Part shown: positions 19,161-28,756 of the stretch, in pieces
Numbering within the stretch: the first letter of the stretch is position 1
Layout of the letters: each line of letters opens with the position of its first letter
Assembly (NCBI GenBank): GCA_023623185.1
Contig: JAMNXV010000132.1
Location: 1-64,000 of the forward strand
Direction of reading: 5' to 3'
Source: Bacillota bacterium
Lineage (GTDB): Bacteria; Bacillota; Sulfobacillia; Symbiobacteriales; Symbiobacteriaceae
DNA: 64,000 bases
Notes under the pieces: model-generated
Database searches by the model: none
What the model was told of the DNA's origin: nothing
What the model saw: the letters and a program-made list of their open reading frames with translations, nothing else
Program-made: the position numbers and the translations under genes

Positions 19161-19267
19161 CAAACCCTGGAAGAGGCTGTACCGTCTTCATAAGTTTTGC
19201 GTATCGTTAAGTTCGGGGGCTGGTATATAGCCCTCGAACTCGCGCATTAGGGAGGACTGATGGCGGC

Positions 19268-20233
19268 ATGACGGCCAGCAAGCTGACCCGGATCGGCGTC
19301 TTCTACGACGGGAACTATTTCTACCATGTGAGCAACTACTATAACTATCATCATTCCCGGCGCTCACGTATCAGCATCGGCGGGCTCCACGATTTCATCC
19401 GCCACAAGGTGGCCGACAGTGAAGGGTGCGATGTCAGGTACTGCCACATCGTAGACGCCCACTACTTCCGGGGTCGGCTGCGGGCCCAGGGGCTGGAGCT
19501 GCAGCAGCTCGTAAACGAGCGCAACTTCGATGACGTCCTGATCAAGGAGGGCGTGGTGACCCATTACCTGCCCATCACGGCCGGGGGCGAGAAGGGCATC
19601 GACGTCTGGTTGGCGCTGGAGGCGTTCGAACTCGCGGTCCACAAACGGTTCGACGTGGTCGCCCTCATCGCCGGCGACGGCGACTTCGTGCCGCTCCTGC
19701 GCAAGCTGAACACCATGGGCACGCGCGTCATGCTGCTCGGCTGGGACTTCAAGTACGTCGACCAGAACGGCAACGAGCGGGAGACCCGCACCTCCCAGAG
19801 CCTCCTGGACGAGGCCACCTATCCCATGATGATGCACCAGATCATCGACGACCGTTCGCTGCGGAACGACCCGCTGATCAACGGCCTGTTCGTGCCGCCC
19901 GCGGAAGCCCGCTTCACGTGGCCGGCAACGGGTTCGCGGGAGACGGGAACGGAGACCGGCGGGATGGCAACCGGTGGCCTGGAGACCGGAGGGATGGCGG
20001 TGGCGGAGCTCGGTGCCGTGGAGACCGCACCGGGGACGAAGACCGGTCGGATTCAGAACCTGCGGGAGGGCTACGGGTTCATCACGCCGGATGAGGGCGG
20101 CGAAAACCTGTTCTTCTACTGGCGCGCGGTGGTGAACACGGACTTCAACCAGCTGCAGATCGGTGATGCGGTGTCCTACGACGTGGGCAGCAACGACCGC
20201 GGCCCGTGCGCCGTGAACGTTCGCCGGCTGTAG
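19268..20233 (+). CDS. NYN-domain (PIN-like nuclease) protein with C-terminal cold-shock domain
   Basis: IGVFYDGNYFYH...KGIDVWLALEAFELAVHKRFDVVALIAGDGDFVPLLRKLNTMGTRVML; C-terminal KTGRIQNLREGYGFITPDEGGENLFFYWRAVV...LQIGDAVSYDV CSD-like. Confidence 0.88.
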   Translation: MTASKLTRIGVFYDGNYFYHVSNYYNYHHSRRSRISIGGLHDFIRHKVADSEGCDVRYCHIVDAHYFRGRLRAQGLELQQLVNERNFDDVLIKEGVVTHYLPITAGGEKGIDVWLALEAFELAVHKRFDVVALIAGDGDFVPLLRKLNTMGTRVMLLGWDFKYVDQNGNERETRTSQSLLDEATYPMMMHQIIDDRSLRNDPLINGLFVPPAEARFTWPATGSRETGTETGGMATGGLETGGMAVAELGAVETAPGTKTGRIQNLREGYGFITPDEGGENLFFYWRAVVNTDFNQLQIGDAVSYDVGSNDRGPCAVNVRRL

Positions 20234-20410
20234 CGCTGCGCTCCGCTTCGCGCCCGCCCCGCCGAACAGCGCGGCTGTCCGCCGAAAAGAGGGGCCGCCG
20301 GCCTGCCTGCAGGGTGCGACTTTGCAGGCAAGTGCTGCTTCAGCGGGGCGGGTTGCGAGATCGGCCCAGTTGCGGTATCATTATTCCTTGCCAGAGGGTG
20401 GCGAGCAGAT

Positions 20411-20485
20411 TCCGGCATAGCTCAACGGTAGAGCATCCGGCTGTTAACCGGAGGGTTGTAGGTTCGAATCCTACTGCCGGAGCCA
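20411..20485 (+). tRNA. tRNA-Asn(GTT)
   Basis: Cloverleaf, anticodon loop CTGTTAA, T-loop GGTTCGAATCC, CCA encoded. Confidence 0.95.
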
Positions 20486-20488
20486 GTT

Positions 20489-20562
20489 GCGGGCGTAGTT
20501 TAATGGTAGAACGTCAGCTTCCCAAGCTGAAGGCGTGGGTTCGATTCCCATCGCCCGCTCCA
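20489..20562 (+). tRNA. tRNA-Gly(CCC)
   Basis: Cloverleaf GCGGGCG...; anticodon stem TCAGC/GCTGA with loop TTCCCAA; CCA encoded. Confidence 0.93.
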
Positions 20563-20565
20563 TAT

Positions 20566-20641
20566 GGACCGCTAGCTCAATTGGTAGAGCATCCGACTCT
20601 TAATCGGCAGGTTGTAGGTTCGAGTCCTACGCGGTCCACCA
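20566..20641 (+). tRNA. tRNA-Lys(CTT)
   Basis: Cloverleaf; anticodon loop CTCTTAA; CCA encoded. Confidence 0.94.
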
Positions 20642-20700
20642 GGGGTTGCATAATACCCGAAGTCCTGTTATAATTCGCTCTGTCCGCTGTCGCTCTATAC

Positions 20701-20777
20701 GGAGGCGTGGTGTAGAGGCCTAACATGCGGCCCTGTCACGGCCGAGATCGCGGGTTCGAATCCCGTCGCCTCCGCCA
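20701..20777 (+). tRNA. tRNA-Asp(GTC)
   Basis: Cloverleaf GGAGGCG...CGCCTCC; loop CTGTCAC; CCA encoded. Confidence 0.95.
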
Positions 20778-20794
20778 TATTTCTTCTTGGGCAT

Positions 20795-20870
20795 GGGGCT
20801 ATAGCTCAGTTGGGAGAGCGCGTGAATCGCACTCACGAGGTCAGGGGTTCGAATCCCCTTAGCTCCACCA
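20795..20870 (+). tRNA. tRNA-Ala(CGC)
   Basis: Acceptor stem with G3:U70 pair; anticodon loop ATCGCAC; CCA encoded. Confidence 0.92.
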
Positions 20871-20905
20871 GAGTCCGGCCGTCTGAGACCCCGGCCGGAT
20901 GGCAT

Positions 20906-20982
20906 GCGCCGGTAGCTCAGCTGGATAGAGTACCTGACTACGAATCAGGTGGTCGTAGGTTCGAATCCTGCCCGGCGCGCCA
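20906..20982 (+). tRNA. tRNA-Arg(ACG)
   Basis: Cloverleaf; anticodon stem CCTGA/TCAGG, loop CTACGAA; CCA encoded. Confidence 0.95.
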
Positions 20983-20988
20983 GCACCC

Positions 20989-21079
<91 letters not shown>

Positions 21080-21117
21080 GCCCGGGCCGGGAGTTCCCCG
21101 GCCTGGGCGCGCAGAAT

Positions 21118-21194
21118 CGGGCTGTGGCGCAGTTTGGTAGCGCGCTTCCTTGGGGTGGAAGAGGTCGCAGGTTCAAATCCTGTCAGCCCGACCA
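21118..21194 (+). tRNA. tRNA-Pro(GGG)
   Basis: CGGGCTG acceptor; stem CTTCC/GGAAG, loop TTGGGGT; CCA encoded. Confidence 0.94.
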
Positions 21195-21195
21195 C

Positions 21196-21233
21196 TTGGA
21201 TGGCAGATGTGCGCGGGCACATCTGCCATCCAA
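21196..21233 (+). terminator. Perfect 17-bp hairpin after tRNA-Pro(GGG)
   Basis: TTGGATGGCAGATGTGC-GCGG-GCACATCTGCCATCCAA. Confidence 0.6.
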
Positions 21234-21256
21234 ATGGGATCCGCTCACAACTGAAT

Positions 21257-21333
<77 letters not shown>

Positions 21334-21341
21334 AATGATGG

Positions 21342-21373
21342 AAGAAGGGATGTGCTGACGCACATCCCTTCTT
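21342..21373 (+). terminator. Perfect 14-bp hairpin after tRNA-Pro(CGG)
   Basis: AAGAAGGGATGTGC-TGAC-GCACATCCCTTCTT. Confidence 0.65.
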
Positions 21374-21430
21374 GCCCATTCGGAGGTTGCGGTGAGCCTG
21401 CTCCATCACTCGATGCGAGGTGTCGATTCC

Positions 21431-21982
21431 ATGTATGAGGGCAAGCTGGTCCGGCTGCGCAGAGTGGATCCCGTCAAGGACCTGGACGATCGTTACCGCT
21501 GGATGAACGACCCGGCCGTGGCGAATACGCTCGGCATGCGGCCCGGCCGGCTTTCCCGGGAGGAGATTCGCAGCTACCTCGAATCTGCCGCGGCCTCCAG
21601 CGAGGCTTTCGTGGAGTGGGCCATCGAGGACCTGCACAGGGGGACCCACATCGGCGGCTGCACCATCCGGTCGTTCAATCATGTCGCCCGGTCGGCCGAG
21701 CTGGCCATCCTGATTGGCGAGGCCGAGTACCGCGGCAAGGGATACGGCACCGACGCCGTGCGCCTGTTGTTGCACATCGGATTTGATCAGTTCAACCTGA
21801 ACCGAATCTGGCTCACGGTCAACGCACACAACGCGGCCGGACTGCGGGCGTACGAGAAGGCCGGGCTGGTCCGCGAGGGGCGGCTGCGCCAGTACGGCTT
21901 CATCAACGGATCCTACTACGACGCGGTGATCATGGCGATTCTGCGAGCGGATTACGAGCGGATGAGGCAGAAGGAGCTGTGA
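21431..21982 (+). CDS. GNAT-family N-acetyltransferase (RimJ/RimL-like)
   Basis: LVRLRRVDP...AELAILIGEAEYRGKGYGTDAVRLLLHIGFDQFNLNRIWLTVNAHNAAGLRAYEKAGL. Confidence 0.88.
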   Translation: MYEGKLVRLRRVDPVKDLDDRYRWMNDPAVANTLGMRPGRLSREEIRSYLESAAASSEAFVEWAIEDLHRGTHIGGCTIRSFNHVARSAELAILIGEAEYRGKGYGTDAVRLLLHIGFDQFNLNRIWLTVNAHNAAGLRAYEKAGLVREGRLRQYGFINGSYYDAVIMAILRADYERMRQKEL

Positions 21983-22043
21983 CGGGTCCGGCGAGGACGT
22001 GCACCGCCATGCCCGCGGCGACGGGGCAGGATCATGCCTCACC

Positions 22044-22073
22044 TTGACAGTGGCTGCGCGGGTGACGTACCAT
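22044..22073 (+). promoter_or_regulatory. Sigma-70-type promoter for ABC-F leader
   Basis: TTGACA - 18 nt - TACCAT. Confidence 0.5.
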
Positions 22074-22111
22074 AAACGTAATCTGTGTGAATTGGAGGAG
22101 AGGAGACCGCC

Positions 22112-22141
22112 ATGATGCTGTTGGCCGTGCGTCCGTTCTAA
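22112..22141 (+). CDS. 9-codon putative leader peptide MMLLAVRPF
   Basis: Strong RBS GGAGGAGAGGAG 6-8 nt upstream of ATG; lies between promoter and terminator upstream of ABC-F gene. Confidence 0.6.
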   Translation: MMLLAVRPF

Positions 22142-22215
22142 GCCGTGCGCTCCCGGAGCAGAGGGGGGCGTGTGCCCTTTTTGACGGCAGGACGGGACGG
22201 CGACGGTCCAGCAGG

Positions 22216-22277
22216 GCGGTAAGCCTCTTCAGCGCGTATGCAGGCCGCCGCGGTAAGAGGGCTTACCCGCGGCTTTT
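22216..22277 (+). terminator. Transcription attenuator upstream of ABC-F gene
   Basis: Terminator GCCGCGGTAAG/CTTACCCGCGGC-TTTT (22247-22277); alternative pairing GCGGTAAGCCTCTT (22216-22229) with AAGAGGGCTTACCCGC (22255-22270). Confidence 0.65.
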
Positions 22278-22359
22278 GCGTGTTTGTGCGACACCTATCC
22301 CTGCCGTCTCCCGGACCCTCCATCACCCTGCTTGGGGATGACGGAAGGAGCGACTGACC

Positions 22360-24300
22360 ATGGCGATTCTGACGGTGCAGGGGCTCTCCAAGTACTGGGG
22401 GGTCGAGCTGCTCTTCAAGGATATTTCGTTCCTGCTCAACGAGGGCGAGAAGATGGCCCTCGTGGGCCGCAATGGCACCGGCAAGACGACCCTGCTCCGG
22501 ATCCTGATGGGCCGGCTGGAGTACGACGACGGGCGGATCATCATCCCTTCCGGCACCCGCATCGGCTACCTGAGCCAGGACCCCGATCTCACGCCCGGCC
22601 GCACCGTGCTCGCCGAGGCCAAGGCGGTCTTCAGCCACCTGGCGAAGTGGGAGCGGAGCCTGCGGGAGCTGGAGGCCCGCATGGGCCAGGCGGAGTCGGA
22701 GGAGGCCCTGCAGGCCATCATGGATGAGTACACCCGCGTGACGGCCCTCTACGAGGCCGCGGGCGCCTACGACGCGCCCGCCCGGGCGCGGGCGGTGCTC
22801 TTCGGCCTCGGCTTCACCGAGGAGGACATGGAAAAGCCGGTGGACGTGCTCTCCGGCGGCCAGAAGGTCCGCCTGGGCCTGGCGAAGATCCTCCTGTCGG
22901 AGCCCGACCTGATGCTGCTGGACGAGCCCACCAACCACCTGGATCTGCAGGCGGTGGAGTGGCTCGAGGGCTACTTCCGGCAGGTGAAGTCCGCCGCCAT
23001 CCTGGTCTCCCACGACCGGTACTTCCTGGACCGGGTGATCAGCCGCACGCTGGAGCTGGATCACCAGACGTGTGACATCTACCACGGCAACTACTCCTAC
23101 TACCTGGAGGAGAAGAAGCGCCGGGAGGAGGCCCTGCTCTCCGAGTACGAGCGGCAGCAGCGGGAGGCCGAGCGGCTGCGGGTCTTCTACGAGAAGTGGC
23201 GGAGCAACGCCCGGCGCAAGGGCCAGGCGATGGCCCGCAAGCGGCAGCTGGAGAAGATGGAGCTGATGGAGCGGCCGCAGGTGCGGAAGCGCACGATGCG
23301 GCTCGCCTTCGACATCGACTACGAGTCGGGCGACGACGTCCTGAAGGTGGAGGGGCTCACCAAGTCGTTCGGCGAGCGCACCCTGTTCCGGGATGCCGAC
23401 CTCACGGTGCAGAAGGGCGACCGGGTGGCCCTGGTGGGTCCCAACGGCTCCGGCAAGACCACCTTCCTGAAGATCATCCACGGCCTGCTGGAGCCCACCG
23501 CCGGCTCCTACCGCTGGGGCGTCGGCGTGCAGCGGGGCTACTTCAGCCAGGACCTGGACGACCTGGATCCGAACCGCACCTGTCTGGAGGAGATCATGGA
23601 ACTGCCGGGCTTCACCAAGTTCGACGCCCATTCCCTGCTCGGCCAGTTCCTCTTCTCCGGCGACGACGCGCTGAAGCGCATCGGCGACTGCTCCGGCGGC
23701 GAGCGCAACCGGCTGATCCTGGCCAAGCTCATGGTGAGCGGTGCGAATGTGCTGCTCCTGGACGAGCCCACCAATCACCTGGACCTGGAGTCCAAGCAGG
23801 TGCTGGAGGAGGCGCTGCGGGCCTACCCGGGCACCATCATCTTCGTCTCCCACGACCGCTTCTTCGTGGACCGCATCGCCACCCACGTCTGGGAGTTCGG
23901 CCACGCCGAGGGCATCAACGTCTACGAGGGCAACTACACGGCCTACCGGGAGGAGAAGGAGCGGCTGGCGATGCTGGCGGCCCAGGTGGCCGCCGACGAG
24001 GCGGAGGCCGGGGGCGCCGACAGCGGGCGGCGTGGCGGTGCGCAGGAGGCCGGGGCGCGCCGGGCGGGGGCGCGCTCCCGCAAGGAGGAGCGGAAGGCGG
24101 CGGAGGCCGCCCGCCGGCTGGAGGCGGCGATTCAGGAACTGGAAGCGCGCAAGGCCGAACTGGAGGAGCGGATGGCCGACCCCGACATCTACAAGAGCGC
24201 CACCGGCCGGGAGACCGTAGCGGAGTACAACGCCGTGCAGGCTGAGTTGGAGCGGCTCTACGTGGAATGGGAGGAGGTGGCCGAGCTCGCAGGCGGCTGA
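22360..24300 (+). CDS. ABC-F family ATP-binding protein (translation/antibiotic-resistance type)
   Basis: Two ABC domains (GRNGTGKTTLLRIL; GPNGSGKTTFLKII), two LLDEPTNHLDL, LSGGQKVRLGLAK / CSGGERNRLILAK, inter-domain linker, coiled-coil C-terminus. Confidence 0.93.
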   Translation: MAILTVQGLSKYWGVELLFKDISFLLNEGEKMALVGRNGTGKTTLLRILMGRLEYDDGRIIIPSGTRIGYLSQDPDLTPGRTVLAEAKAVFSHLAKWERSLRELEARMGQAESEEALQAIMDEYTRVTALYEAAGAYDAPARARAVLFGLGFTEEDMEKPVDVLSGGQKVRLGLAKILLSEPDLMLLDEPTNHLDLQAVEWLEGYFRQVKSAAILVSHDRYFLDRVISRTLELDHQTCDIYHGNYSYYLEEKKRREEALLSEYERQQREAERLRVFYEKWRSNARRKGQAMARKRQLEKMELMERPQVRKRTMRLAFDIDYESGDDVLKVEGLTKSFGERTLFRDADLTVQKGDRVALVGPNGSGKTTFLKIIHGLLEPTAGSYRWGVGVQRGYFSQDLDDLDPNRTCLEEIMELPGFTKFDAHSLLGQFLFSGDDALKRIGDCSGGERNRLILAKLMVSGANVLLLDEPTNHLDLESKQVLEEALRAYPGTIIFVSHDRFFVDRIATHVWEFGHAEGINVYEGNYTAYREEKERLAMLAAQVAADEAEAGGADSGRRGGAQEAGARRAGARSRKEERKAAEAARRLEAAIQELEARKAELEERMADPDIYKSATGRETVAEYNAVQAELERLYVEWEEVAELAGG

Positions 24301-24312
24301 GCCCCGCGCCCC

Positions 24313-25152
24313 GTGCAACCGCGGTCCCCGGGGTATCCTATGGGAGCGGTCCGGCGGGACCCGCGGGAAAGGGGCGTTGTACTGAGGGTGTGGAGCCTGG
24401 CGCAGATCTTCACCGCCGACTGGGCGAAGGAGCTCTTTCAGCACGTGCCCGTGCTTCTGTCGCGCACGGTCCTGACGTTTGTGTTTGTGATGATTGTGGT
24501 CCGGTGGACCGGCAAGCGGTCCATCTCGAACCTGGCCCCGTTCGACCTGGCGATGGTGATCATGATCGGCGAGGTGGCCGCGATCCCCATCGGCGAACTG
24601 GATGTCGACTTCCTCCACGGCCTGATCCCCGTCGCCCTGATCGGCGGTCTGCACGTGGCTCTCACCACCATCAACCTTCACTGGAAGGGGTTTGAGCGGT
24701 GGAGCGAGGGCTCTCCTACACTGCTGGTGAAGGATGGCCGGGTGCTGAGGCGTAATCTTCTCAAAGAACGGGTGTCCATGGCCGACCTCATGACCGCCCT
24801 CCGCCACAAGGAGGTGGAGGACGTGTCGGAGGTGAAGGAGGCCTGGATCGAGCAGGCCGGGGGCATCAGCGTGATCCTGAAGCGGGAGGCGGGACCGGCG
24901 ACGCCCCGCGACGTGGAGCGCGCGGTGGAGCAGGTGCTCGCCCGCCGGCTGCCGTCCCTGGTGCAGGACGCCGTCGAGCGGGCGCTCCGGCAGGGCCCCG
25001 TGAAGCGGGCGCTGCAGCAGGAAGTCGCAGAGCGGGCGCTGCAGCAGGTCGCCCGGGAGTTGCGGGACACCGCCGCCGAGGCGGCGCGCGCCTCGCCCTC
25101 GAAGCCCGACGGCCGGAGGTGGTACCGTGAGGGTGATGATGTTCTTCATTGA
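24313..25152 (+). CDS. DUF421/YetF-like membrane protein
   Basis: LLSRTVLTFVFVMIVVRWTGKRSISNLAPFDLAMVIMIGEVAAIPI ... PTLLVKDGRVLRRNLLKERVSMADLMTALR. Confidence 0.82.
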   Translation: MQPRSPGYPMGAVRRDPRERGVVLRVWSLAQIFTADWAKELFQHVPVLLSRTVLTFVFVMIVVRWTGKRSISNLAPFDLAMVIMIGEVAAIPIGELDVDFLHGLIPVALIGGLHVALTTINLHWKGFERWSEGSPTLLVKDGRVLRRNLLKERVSMADLMTALRHKEVEDVSEVKEAWIEQAGGISVILKREAGPATPRDVERAVEQVLARRLPSLVQDAVERALRQGPVKRALQQEVAERALQQVARELRDTAAEAARASPSKPDGRRWYREGDDVLH

Positions 25153-26050
25153 TGGGCTGGGGCTGGGCGACGACGACCCGGCCCGCAACCCGCTCATGAC
25201 CGCGGAGATGCCGGCCTTCCGATCGCTGCTGGGCGGAAGGCCGCTTTGGCGCGGGGCGGTGCCCTATTCGGGGCCGAACGTGGCGGCCGTCGTCACCGAC
25301 CCGAGCCTGGGCGTGCCCGGCCTGCCCCAGAGCGCGACGGGGCAGACCGCCATCTTCACCGGGCAGAACGGGGCCCGGGCGATCGGGCGGCACCTGAACG
25401 CCTACCCGACCCCCACGCTGAAGGCCATCCTGAACGAGCACTCGATCTTCAAGCGGGTGGTGGAGCGGGGGCTCACGGCCACCTTTCTGAACGCGTTCCG
25501 GCCCGAGTTCTTCGAGTGGGTGGCCGCGGGGCAGCCCCTGCAGGCAGACCGGCGCTACCGGCCCTCGGCGTCGACCGTCGCGGCGCTGGCAGCCGGCATC
25601 CAGGTGTTCCGGGATTTCGACCAGCTGCGGCGGGGGGAGGCGGTGGGCTTTGACATCGACCACCACGTCCTCCGGCAGATGGGCTATGACCTCGATCCGG
25701 TGGACCCCGCCGAGGCCGGCCGGAGGGCGGCCCGGGTGGCTGCCGAGCACCACTTCACGCTCTACGAGCACTTCCTCACCGACCGGGCCGGCCACGCCCG
25801 CGACATGGATGAGGCGCGGCGGGTGCTGGAGCGGCTCGACCGCTTTCTGGGCGGGCTGCTGGAGGCCCTGCCGGACGATCACCTGCTGGTGATCACCTCT
25901 GACCACGGCAATATTGAGGACCTGTCGGTGAAGCCGCACACGTTCAACCCCGTGGCCACCATCGTACGGGGCCCGGGCGCCGGAGATGTGGCCAGGCGCA
26001 TCCGGTCGCTGCTGGACATCGCCCCGGCGATCCTGGATGTGGTGGGGTAA
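25127..26050 (+). CDS. Alkaline phosphatase/phosphoglycerate mutase superfamily metalloenzyme
   Basis: MMFFIDGLGLGDDD...GLPQSATGQTAIFTGQNG...LLVITSDHGNIEDLSVKPHTFNPV. Confidence 0.85.
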   Translation: MRVMMFFIDGLGLGDDDPARNPLMTAEMPAFRSLLGGRPLWRGAVPYSGPNVAAVVTDPSLGVPGLPQSATGQTAIFTGQNGARAIGRHLNAYPTPTLKAILNEHSIFKRVVERGLTATFLNAFRPEFFEWVAAGQPLQADRRYRPSASTVAALAAGIQVFRDFDQLRRGEAVGFDIDHHVLRQMGYDLDPVDPAEAGRRAARVAAEHHFTLYEHFLTDRAGHARDMDEARRVLERLDRFLGGLLEALPDDHLLVITSDHGNIEDLSVKPHTFNPVATIVRGPGAGDVARRIRSLLDIAPAILDVVG

Positions 26051-26169
26051 CCCTGAACCTGTCGTGCGTGCTCAAGGCGCCGGAACAATCGCAGGGCACT
26101 GACGTCTAGACTGTACGGCGGCATTTTTGACTTGCTTATTCATGAGAGGAGCATCGACGCAACACCGCT

Positions 26170-28548
26170 ATGGACGAACGCACGCTGCGAACCCTGGAGT
26201 TCGCCAAGATAAAGGAGATGCTGGCCGAGCGGACGGCGACCTCGCTGGGGAAGGAGGTCGTGGAGTCGCTCACGCCGGCGACCGACTTCCTGGAGGTGCA
26301 GCACCGGCAGGCCGAGACCACGGAGGCACAGCGGCTCTACCTCGGGGGCCACGCCATCCCGCTGGGCGGCCTGCACGACATCCGCGCGCACGTGCAGCGG
26401 GCGGTGCGCGGGGGCATGCTGGAGCCGGGCGACCTGCTGGACGTGGCCGACACGGCCGCGAGCAGCCGCCGGCTGAAGCGGTTCCTGGAGGAGCAGGAGG
26501 ACCTGCCCATTCTGACTGCGCTCTCGCGCATGCTCGGCACCTTCAACCACCTGGAGGCGGAGATCCGCCGGGCGGTGGATGAGCACGGCGAGGTGCGCGA
26601 CGACGCCAGCCCGGCCCTGGCGGAGATCCGCCGTTCGATGCGCACGCTGCAGAACCGCATGAAGGACCGGCTGGAGAGCTTCGTGCGGGGCCCGGCGGCC
26701 AAGTACCTGCAGGACCCGATTGTGACGATCCGCGACAACCGGTTCGTGGTGCCGGTGAAGATCGAGTACCGGGCCCAGGTGCCGGGCATCGTGCATGACC
26801 AGTCCAGCTCCGGCTCGACGCTCTTCATCGAGCCGCTGGCCATCGTGGAGATGAACAACGACCTCAGGGAGCTGGCTCTGAAGGAGCGCGAGGAGGTGGC
26901 GCGCATTCTGACGCGCCTCTCCGCCCTGGTGGCCGACGAGGCCGACGCCCTGACGGACACGCTGCAGGCCGTGGCGCAGATCGACTTCGCCTCGGCCAAG
27001 GGCAAGCTCTCGCTGGATCTGAACTGCGTGGAGCCCGAACTGGTCCGGGAGCCGCTGCTGGAGATCCGCAAGGGGCGGCATCCCCTGCTGAAGGGCAACG
27101 TGGTGCCCATCGACGTCCACATCGGCCTCACGTTCGACACCCTGGTGATCACCGGCCCCAACACGGGCGGCAAGACCGTGGCGCTGAAGACCATGGGGCT
27201 CTTCGTCCTCATGGCCCAGGCGGGGCTCCACCTGCCCGCCGGCCATGGCACCCGGGTGGGCATCTTCGAGCAGGTCTTCGTGGACATTGGCGACGAGCAG
27301 TCGATCGAGCAGTCGCTCTCGACCTTCTCGGGGCACATGACCAACATCATCCGGATCCTCGACGCGCTCGAAGGCCCTGCGCTGGTGCTTCTGGATGAAC
27401 TCGGCGCCGGCACCGACCCCACCGAGGGCGCCGCCCTGGCCATGTCGATCCTGGAGCACCTGCACAAGCGCGGGGCGAAGACGGTGGCCACCACCCACTA
27501 CTCGGAGCTGAAGACCTACGCCTACACGCGCAGCCGGGTGGAGAACGCCTCGGTGGAGTTTGACGTGGAGACCCTGCAGCCCACCTTCCGGCTGCTCATC
27601 GGGGTGCCCGGCTCCTCCAACGCCTTTGAGATCTCCCGGCGGCTGGGGCTCCCGCCGCACATCGTCGACCGCGCCCGGCAGTTCCTGACGAAGGAGCAGG
27701 AGCGGGTGGAGGACCTGATTCAGGGTATCCACGCCACCCGGGCGGAGCTGGAGAAAGAGCGCACGGAGGCCACCCGGCTGCGGGCCGAGGCCCAGCGCAT
27801 GCGGGAGGAGTACGAGCGCCGCTATGGCGATGCGAAGAAGAAGGCCGCCGAGACGGTGGAGAAGGCCCGGGCCCAGGCGCAGCAGATCCTGTCCACCGCC
27901 CGGCGGGAGGCCGAGGCGGTGATCAGCGAGCTGAAGCAGGCCCTGCGCGAGCAGCGGGAGGCGGAGCGGATGCAGGCCATCCACACCGCCCGCAGCCGGC
28001 TCGCGCAGGCCCGCCAGGCCGTGCAGCCCGCCGCGGAGGAGCTGCGCCGCCGCAGCGGCGCGGTGCCGCGCGGGCTGAAGCCGGGCGACGCGGTGCGCAT
28101 CGTGTCGCTGGACACCAACGGGTACGTGCTCACCGAACCCGACGCCGACGGCAACCTGCTGGTGCAGGCGGGCATCATCAAGATGACCGTGTCGGTGAAT
28201 GACCTGGAGCGGGTGGAGGAGGAGCAGCCCGCGGCGAAGACCGGCGCTCTCGGCGGCATGCGGACCCGCGGGAAGGGCCTGGCCGCCGCCAAGGCCCGGG
28301 AGGTGCCGACAGAGGTCGATTTGCGGGGGCTGCTGGTGGACGAGGCCCTGGAGCGGGTCGACAAGTTCCTGGACGACGCCATGCTGGCCGGGCTGGACCA
28401 GGTGCGCATCATCCACGGCAAGGGCACCGGCGCCCTGCGCAAGGCCGTGACGGAGGCCCTGCGGCGCGACCGCCGGGTGGCATCGTACCGTCTGGGTGGC
28501 ATCGGCGAGGGCGGCGACGGGGTGACGGTGGCGAAGCTGCGGGAGTGA
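26170..28548 (+). CDS. mutS2: Endonuclease MutS2
   Basis: MDERTLRTLEFAKIKEMLAERTATSLGKE; ITGPNTGGKTVALKTMGL; LLDELGAGTDPTEGAALA; C-terminal Smr domain VDLRGLLVDEAL...IIHGKGTGALR. Confidence 0.95.
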   Translation: MDERTLRTLEFAKIKEMLAERTATSLGKEVVESLTPATDFLEVQHRQAETTEAQRLYLGGHAIPLGGLHDIRAHVQRAVRGGMLEPGDLLDVADTAASSRRLKRFLEEQEDLPILTALSRMLGTFNHLEAEIRRAVDEHGEVRDDASPALAEIRRSMRTLQNRMKDRLESFVRGPAAKYLQDPIVTIRDNRFVVPVKIEYRAQVPGIVHDQSSSGSTLFIEPLAIVEMNNDLRELALKEREEVARILTRLSALVADEADALTDTLQAVAQIDFASAKGKLSLDLNCVEPELVREPLLEIRKGRHPLLKGNVVPIDVHIGLTFDTLVITGPNTGGKTVALKTMGLFVLMAQAGLHLPAGHGTRVGIFEQVFVDIGDEQSIEQSLSTFSGHMTNIIRILDALEGPALVLLDELGAGTDPTEGAALAMSILEHLHKRGAKTVATTHYSELKTYAYTRSRVENASVEFDVETLQPTFRLLIGVPGSSNAFEISRRLGLPPHIVDRARQFLTKEQERVEDLIQGIHATRAELEKERTEATRLRAEAQRMREEYERRYGDAKKKAAETVEKARAQAQQILSTARREAEAVISELKQALREQREAERMQAIHTARSRLAQARQAVQPAAEELRRRSGAVPRGLKPGDAVRIVSLDTNGYVLTEPDADGNLLVQAGIIKMTVSVNDLERVEEEQPAAKTGALGGMRTRGKGLAAAKAREVPTEVDLRGLLVDEALERVDKFLDDAMLAGLDQVRIIHGKGTGALRKAVTEALRRDRRVASYRLGGIGEGGDGVTVAKLRE

Positions 28549-28756
28549 GTCTACTCCCTCGTAGTAGGGCATCAATCGCTGCGCTTCGTCGATGTACTTC
28601 CAGGCCGCGGCTCGAACATCATCCAGCAGACCTGCGCCCCAGAGTGCCGCCGGTGATTTCGGCCCGGAAGGTGACGAAGAGGACATGCTCCTCCCCGACG
28701 CCCAGGGACCGCACGCCCAGGGATCCGCATGCCCACACGGCCGCCTGCAAACCAAA

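Noticed and set aside
22138-25197. 1019-aa minus-strand ORF
   Set aside because: Mirror of the ABC-F, YetF-like and PGM-like genes; composition typical of a shadow ORF.
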